Assembly: GCF_012027305.1 (NCBI RefSeq)
Contig: NZ_SNUF01000003.1
Location: 124,001-188,000, forward strand
From: Thermococcus sp. MAR1
GTDB taxonomy: Archaea > Methanobacteriota_B > Thermococci > Thermococcales > Thermococcaceae
Length of the DNA stretch: 64,000 bases
Direction: 5' to 3'
Positions 59,529-64,000 of this stretch are shown one piece after another. Made by a program: the position numbers and the translations under genes. The stretch's first letter is position 1. Every line of letters starts with the position of its first letter. The notes beneath the pieces were generated by a model that saw nothing but the letters and a program-made list of their open reading frames with translations, searched no databases and was not told where the DNA came from.

Positions 59529-61534
59529 GCTGTAACACCCTTCTCGGCAATCTCATCAAGATCCAAGTACTCCTGTTCATTCAAGTACTCATCAATGGTC
59601 TTTATGGGAGGCTTTATGGCGTTCTCTTTCTCAAGGAAGTCAAAGAATCTGTCTGAAATCAGATAATAGAGGTATACATGCCTCCCATTCTTCAAAGATT
59701 TGCTCCGTCTGACTTCTCTCCAAGTTTTCTTGTCAATAATACCCATTCTGTGAAGGAACTTGGCAAGAGTTCTGGCGAATCCACGGGTGTCAGATCCGTA
59801 CTCGAGAAGGTGAGGATCGAAGTAGATTCTGTTCTCGTTTTCGGCGTAGATCATTATCCTCTTCCTGAACAGCTCATCTACACGGTCTCCGCTTATTGAA
59901 TTCAGCTCGTCGATTTTCACTATCCAAAAGACCTCAGTCTCGATGATATTCAGGAAACCATTCTTGACATCTTCGTACTCTTCTATTACAATCTCCTTTG
60001 CGTTTCTTGTAACGAATGCATAGTAATCCAGCATTATTTTGGCGAGAACGTCGTTGAACTTTCTCCTTTCCTGTTTGTTGAGATTCCTGATTGAAAGCGG
60101 ATCAACGATGTAAACCCCGAAATGAGCCATAAAGTCCTCGTTGAGGGAGTAGAACATCTTTTCCTTCTCTGTCCGCTCCTTGTTCTTGAGAACGATCGTC
60201 TCAACCTTTCCAGCTGTCTCCACGGTAAACGAGACCTTATATGTCACCTTACCGCTCCGTTCGTCCACTTCCTTGATTATATCGGAGGTGCGTTCGATAA
60301 GCCACTCAAGAAGGTCAAAATTATTGGAGAGAACTCTCCGAGCACTTGTTACAGAGTACTCACTTGGCTTATCCCCTGTTTTTCTCATTGCTCGCTGGTA
60401 GTAAGAGCGGAGTGCTCTGTTGAGCTCCCAGATGGTACCTTTCCCCAGATAGCTCTTGTAGTTCTTCAGCGTCGCCGAGTACGTATCCAGAACTGCTCTC
60501 TCCCGGTCCTCCCATGGATCACTATCCTGGGTCTCAATGTACACTCTTCTCACAACTTCGAGTGTATCCTCCACTGGAATCCCCCGGTGCCAGGCAAAGG
60601 CGGCAAATCCAAGGATGAGATTGTGCCTCCTGCCCGGCATGTAGTACTTTTTCAGGACTTCTACCAAGGCGTCTTTTTCCTCGCTGTTGAGCCTTATGTT
60701 GCCCCTATTCTCAATGTGAAGCTCTTCCTGCGTTGTGATCCCTTCCCGGAGCTTCTTCTCAATAAGTCCCTCAATTTCGAGCCTGTTTGTTCCAGAAACT
60801 TCAACTATCTTTGAAACGGACTCGTAGATTGTTCCAGCTATCTCACGCCTGTTCACGGTCCAAGCAACTCTCATAATGCGCGAGGGATTGTACACGCTCT
60901 TGTCTACGGCATTCTCGACGAGATAGACGTAGTTGGGGTCTATACTCTCTTTGAGAACCCTCTCAAACTCGTCTGCGAGTTCCCTCCCGACTTCCCGAAA
61001 AGCCGCCTGCCAGTTTCTGTCCCCAACCTCTACGGGATTTACCTTGAGATACACATGGAAGCCAAAGCCTGAGAAAACCAGCATGTACCTGAAGTTGTAC
61101 TTCCCAAACAGCTTCTGAACAGCTCTCTTTATCGCTTCCTTCACGGCTGATATCTCAACCCCAGAGGGGGCCCTATTGTGGAAGACATCCACATCAATTG
61201 GCAGGTTTATCACTTCAAGTATGTCATCGTTCGTAAAGGAACCCTCCTTCTGACCTCCCGCTGGATTTATCGTGACATATATACCCTTTATTCTGCTGTC
61301 CGAGTTCATTTCTCTGATGATGTAATTCGTAGCCCTTCCAATGTCCTTGATTCTGAACATCCTACGCTTTACGCTTTCATCCATCCCGAGAATTCTTATC
61401 TCGAACCAGTACTCTTGGTTCGTGTTCTCATAGAGAAACTCCAAGTATTTCTTTATCATGCCAGAAAGAGCTTCCCTGTTTTCGAGGATTGCCCTGTCTT
61501 CGTCGCTGATAAGACTGGCGTACTTCGGCATCAT
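59525..61534 (-). CDS. Archaeo-eukaryotic primase-polymerase of a mobile element
   Basis: 669 residues. The N-terminal part has the catalytic pattern of the archaeo-eukaryotic primase superfamily: D114 and D116 in PIDVDVFH, S155 and H160 in FSGFGFH, and D211 in VDKSVYNPSRIMR. The C-terminal half, of winged-helix or helical character, is not recognised. It resembles the primase-polymerases of Thermococcales plasmids such as pTN2, as I recall, and probably primes replication of the element with the downstream helicase. GGTGATGG precedes the start. A defence role cannot be excluded. Confidence 0.72.
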   Translation of the reverse strand: MMPKYASLISDEDRAILENREALSGMIKKYLEFLYENTNQEYWFEIRILGMDESVKRRMFRIKDIGRATNYIIREMNSDSRIKGIYVTINPAGGQKEGSFTNDDILEVINLPIDVDVFHNRAPSGVEISAVKEAIKRAVQKLFGKYNFRYMLVFSGFGFHVYLKVNPVEVGDRNWQAAFREVGRELADEFERVLKESIDPNYVYLVENAVDKSVYNPSRIMRVAWTVNRREIAGTIYESVSKIVEVSGTNRLEIEGLIEKKLREGITTQEELHIENRGNIRLNSEEKDALVEVLKKYYMPGRRHNLILGFAAFAWHRGIPVEDTLEVVRRVYIETQDSDPWEDRERAVLDTYSATLKNYKSYLGKGTIWELNRALRSYYQRAMRKTGDKPSEYSVTSARRVLSNNFDLLEWLIERTSDIIKEVDERSGKVTYKVSFTVETAGKVETIVLKNKERTEKEKMFYSLNEDFMAHFGVYIVDPLSIRNLNKQERRKFNDVLAKIMLDYYAFVTRNAKEIVIEEYEDVKNGFLNIIETEVFWIVKIDELNSISGDRVDELFRKRIMIYAENENRIYFDPHLLEYGSDTRGFARTLAKFLHRMGIIDKKTWREVRRSKSLKNGRHVYLYYLISDRFFDFLEKENAIKPPIKTIDEYLNEQEYLDLDEIAEKGVTA

Positions 61535-61989
61535 TGCCCATCACCCCTGAGAAGCCTCTGAATCTCTTCTACATGCCATGCAAGGTGCTTTTTGTCCCAT
61601 TCCGTAAGTCCATCTTCCCTCATTATCCTATGGATGGCTATTGAGACATAGTTGAGAGAAGCGACAAGATCTTCATGATTGTTGTAGAACTCCCTCACAA
61701 CATCGCCCACGATTGCATCTACGGCCTTTATGTACTCCCGTATCCCCTTTGGATTGTCCGTACGAACCGGAAAGACTGCCTTGAAGGAGAATTCTTCTTC
61801 TGTTTCCTTGAGAAACCTTATCCTCTCCTTGTCTTTCAAATCAAGGCCCCAATAGGTTATGTCATCAATAGTGATCTCACCACGGGCTATCTTTTTTGCC
61901 AGCTCTACCTGGGTAGTCATAAACCTCTTTGAAGCCCTTCTGAGAAGGTACTTTGTGGATGCAGGTATGTACAGATTGTACCTACCCAT
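61531..61989 (-). CDS. Element operon leader gene, unknown function
   Basis: 152 residues, largely helical, no recognised family. The N-terminus (RYNLYIPASTKYLLRRASKRF) resembles a basic DNA-binding start, and the C-terminal half could be a helical bundle. It is the first gene of the 152-aa protein - primase - helicase operon and overlaps the primase by 4 bp. Given the palindrome in its promoter, it could encode the local repressor or a replication accessory. GAGGTGAAATC precedes its ATG. Confidence 0.6.
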   Translation of the reverse strand: MGRYNLYIPASTKYLLRRASKRFMTTQVELAKKIARGEITIDDITYWGLDLKDKERIRFLKETEEEFSFKAVFPVRTDNPKGIREYIKAVDAIVGDVVREFYNNHEDLVASLNYVSIAIHRIMREDGLTEWDKKHLAWHVEEIQRLLRGDGQ

Positions 61990-62010
61990 CTGATTTCACC
62001 TCAACATTAT

Positions 62011-62031
62011 GTGTGCGCACACTATATAAAA
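62011..62031 (-). promoter_or_regulatory. Element promoter: TATA box adjoining a perfect 12-bp palindrome
   Basis: On the minus strand a TTTATATA box (62031-62024) is followed 1 bp later by GTGTGCGCACAC (62022-62011), an uninterrupted palindrome. It sits between the TATA box and the start of transcription, the usual place for a repressor operator in archaea. The ATG of the 152-aa gene is about 22 bp further on. Confidence 0.6.
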
Positions 62032-62254
62032 ACTTTTTCGTCTCAATACTGAAGGACAATTCCCTCAAAACTGGGGATAAACTACGAACAGGGAGATCAA
62101 TAATAGTAACCATCGGGTCGATTCACGACTCCTGATGTACGAGGTGGGGTAGTGTAGGGGCTATCTCTATTGATGCCATTGAATATGTTGGTGGATCGTG
62201 CTTCGTGAATCAAATCCCTCACAGCTACTTATAAGGGGAGCAAAAGAGAAAAGA
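62032..62254. other. Element intergenic region with inverted repeat, no gene seen
   Basis: The region holds the 9-bp inverted pair GATTCACGA (62120-62128) and TCGTGAATC (62203-62211). A replication origin or regulatory site could lie here next to the primase operon, but I see no repeated iterons. No convincing reading frame. Confidence 0.35.
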
Positions 62255-64000
62255 TTACTCCTTCCCAAGTTCCTCAACGTCAATACCCAGCTGTCTGAAC
62301 GTCTCAAGCAGATTCTCATACTCCATCGGGCTCATGTTCCCATTCTCCGCCTTTATCTCGATGGTAACTCTCTCAAACTTGCTCTTCAGCAGGTTCAACG
62401 CCCTCAATATGTCCCTCAGCCCTCCAGTTCCGGGCCCCAGTGTCAGGTGCAGGTGAATGGACTCTACCTGGCTTTCCACAACTTCTTTTCTTCCCTCTGT
62501 TTCCGAGGGCACAAGCATGGCCTGCTTGTCCCTGACTGCTGGAGGCTTCCATTCCTCCTCAGGAGCTCCAGCTACGCTCTCAGCTGTAGCTTTTTCTTGA
62601 GCTATAGCTTGAGCTTCTGCCTCAGCTTCAGCCTTTGCTCTCTCCCTCAGCTCTTCGCAGTACTTCCTGTTCACGATGACCTCTTTCTCGTCAAGGGTAA
62701 CCGTAGGCCTTTCACCAAGGTACTCGCAGGTTACCTCCTCTCCCGTGAGGTACCCCAATCCAAAGCGCCCCTCGCTTACCCCCTGCCGTATCGCGTCTAT
62801 AAGCACGCTCTTACTCTTCAAGAGTGGCATCCCCGGGGTCTTGAGGAAGCTCTCGTAGAGTGCCTTCGTTGGGATATACCCCTTCCCGTCCAAGTATTTC
62901 ATCTCGATGACCACTGGAGCCATCTTCTCGACGAGCTTACCCTCTTCTCTGAGCTTCTCGTAGACGAGCTCCTCGATGGTCTTCTTGATGCCCACGGGCT
63001 TCATGCCGAGGTCAAGCTCTTCGTAGCCGCCACGAGTGGGAAGCAGTACGAGCCTGTAAAGCTCTGCTATCTTCTGAACGATGTCTTCTCTTGCCCGCTT
63101 CAAATTCTCCTTCACGTCATCCTTTTGCTCTGAAGTGAGCTCCAGAGAACCCTTCTTTGCCTTCTCGTCGATGGTCTTCCATGCAATATACCTCCTCACG
63201 AGCCTGTTGAAACTGGCCCTCTCCGTCTCCCTTGGAACGAGGAAGATGAGGGTGTTCTTGTGAACCCTCTCGCTACCGCCGTAAGATTGCAGAATCTGGA
63301 GAACCTTCTCCTTGTCATACTCAGGAAGAACAACGAGCTTCAAGCTTGGATCGCTATCAGGAACGTCCACCGGTTTACTCGGCCACAGATAGACCTTGAA
63401 GTATCTGCCCTTGAGCTGACCCTTCAGCAGTTCGTGCTCAACATCCCTTATCTGTTCCTCGCTCACGTTGTTCATCTCGTCCACAACGAGCTTGTTGAGG
63501 CTTGGCTCAAGGCTGAAGAAGTACCGACCATCGCGGTAGTGAAGGTAGAGCAGATTGTCTTTGAGGTAGAGGATGGCGTCTCCCACTATACTACTCGAGT
63601 ACCTTGTATCGGCACAGGAGAGCTTTATTTCCTTCGTGGTGGCTCCCTTCACGTCTCCGCCTGAGAAGGAGTACATGAAGATGACAGTGGCCGCTCTCGT
63701 CCCCACGCGATAGTGCTCGTAGGATTCTCCGACCATCCTGTCAACCCGCTTTGCGCCGGAGTTGGGCGAGAGAATGTCCGCATCAAGGACGGAATAGTAC
63801 CTGCTCTCCCCTATGATGTCTATGAGCTCGTCCCTGAGCGTCTTGACACTCAAGTCGAAGTCAGATAGCCTGATGAAGGATACATCCCTTCCGATGAGCG
63901 AGTGGACCACTATTGAGAGAAGCCTCAGCACACCCCTTGTTCTCTGGAACTTCGGCAGACTACCCCAGCGGTGGTAGAGAACGTCAATGACCTCCGGCTG
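62255..64000 (-). CDS. DUF499 family ATPase, 5' part beyond the window
   Basis: The frame is open to base 64000, so the start of the gene is missing; 582 residues are visible. The part nearest the edge, LYHRWGSLPKFQRTRGVLRLLS, is characteristic of DUF499 proteins, which are about 1000 residues with an N-terminal P-loop ATPase not seen here. A low-complexity Ala/Glu linker (about 62570-62650) precedes a C-terminal domain (ESIHLHLTLGPGTGGLRD). DUF499 genes are known from defence islands beside DUF1156 DNA methylases. The neighbour just outside the window would decide this. Confidence 0.72.
   Translation of the reverse strand, partial: QPEVIDVLYHRWGSLPKFQRTRGVLRLLSIVVHSLIGRDVSFIRLSDFDLSVKTLRDELIDIIGESRYYSVLDADILSPNSGAKRVDRMVGESYEHYRVGTRAATVIFMYSFSGGDVKGATTKEIKLSCADTRYSSSIVGDAILYLKDNLLYLHYRDGRYFFSLEPSLNKLVVDEMNNVSEEQIRDVEHELLKGQLKGRYFKVYLWPSKPVDVPDSDPSLKLVVLPEYDKEKVLQILQSYGGSERVHKNTLIFLVPRETERASFNRLVRRYIAWKTIDEKAKKGSLELTSEQKDDVKENLKRAREDIVQKIAELYRLVLLPTRGGYEELDLGMKPVGIKKTIEELVYEKLREEGKLVEKMAPVVIEMKYLDGKGYIPTKALYESFLKTPGMPLLKSKSVLIDAIRQGVSEGRFGLGYLTGEEVTCEYLGERPTVTLDEKEVIVNRKYCEELRERAKAEAEAEAQAIAQEKATAESVAGAPEEEWKPPAVRDKQAMLVPSETEGRKEVVESQVESIHLHLTLGPGTGGLRDILRALNLLKSKFERVTIEIKAENGNMSPMEYENLLETFRQLGIDVEELGKE

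Overview
The window is archaeal chromosome from Thermococcus or a very close relative (order Thermococcales). The basis is a herA-mre11-rad50-nurA repair operon, PAN and the proteasome beta subunit, clamp-loader genes rfcS/rfcL, RadB, a class I lysyl-tRNA synthetase, RIO2, tRNA-splicing endonuclease, a linked 16S - tRNA-Ala(UGC) - 23S rRNA operon with no 5S gene behind it, TATA promoters and GGTGA-type ribosome binding sites. Genes are tightly packed, with many 4-nt ATGA overlaps.

Layout. 0-8 kb: a secreted orphan, threonine synthase with a membrane-anchored HExxH protein, proteasome beta, a FecCD/BtuCD-type importer without its binding protein, and a large S-layer-like secreted protein. 8-15.2 kb: the end-resection operon. 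15.27-15.33 kb: a previously unlisted C/D box guide RNA candidate, minus strand, whose second guide matches 23S rRNA in this window. 15.4-31 kb: RNA modification and processing (rimI, endA, taw22/trm5a, FAU-1), clamp loader, kbl, moaA, a frameshifted coiled-coil gene, a VapBC pair beside a DUF234 ATPase with an operator-like repeat, radB, UPF0173, ASCH, DUF1614 and prs. 32-37.2 kb: the rRNA operon with long processing stems; the 16S stem carries an exact bulge-helix-bulge. 37.3-57.4 kb: phosphatase, polyprenol-kinase-like protein, lysS, iorB, three MFS transporters, a PhoU/AbrB regulator, an asparaginase - MFS - lipoyl synthase (LipS2-like) operon, RIO2, PAN, an orphan Cas6-like gene, N-glycosylation-type genes (GT4, HAD-GT2 fusion, DUF2304), dCMP deaminase, and a BlaI regulator paired with an M48 protease.

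From tRNA-Arg(CCG) at 57.4 kb to the end, the sequence looks like the left part of an integrated mobile element. An SSV-type integrase N-terminal fragment reads antisense into the tRNA 3' half. It is followed by a minus-strand operon (152-aa protein, archaeo-eukaryotic primase, UvrD-like SF1 helicase) whose promoter overlaps a perfect 12-bp palindrome, and by a DUF499 ATPase running off the window. DUF499 proteins are known from defence islands, so the element may carry both a replication module and a defence cargo. Its right border lies outside the window.

The points most worth checking are the C/D guide RNA, the MFS gene with no canonical start codon (ATC, in frame with the upstream gene), the single-base frameshift at a G5 run, the Cas6 paralogue apparently lacking catalytic residues, and the integrated element with its DUF499 gene. 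All family assignments are by eye from motifs; no database search was run.
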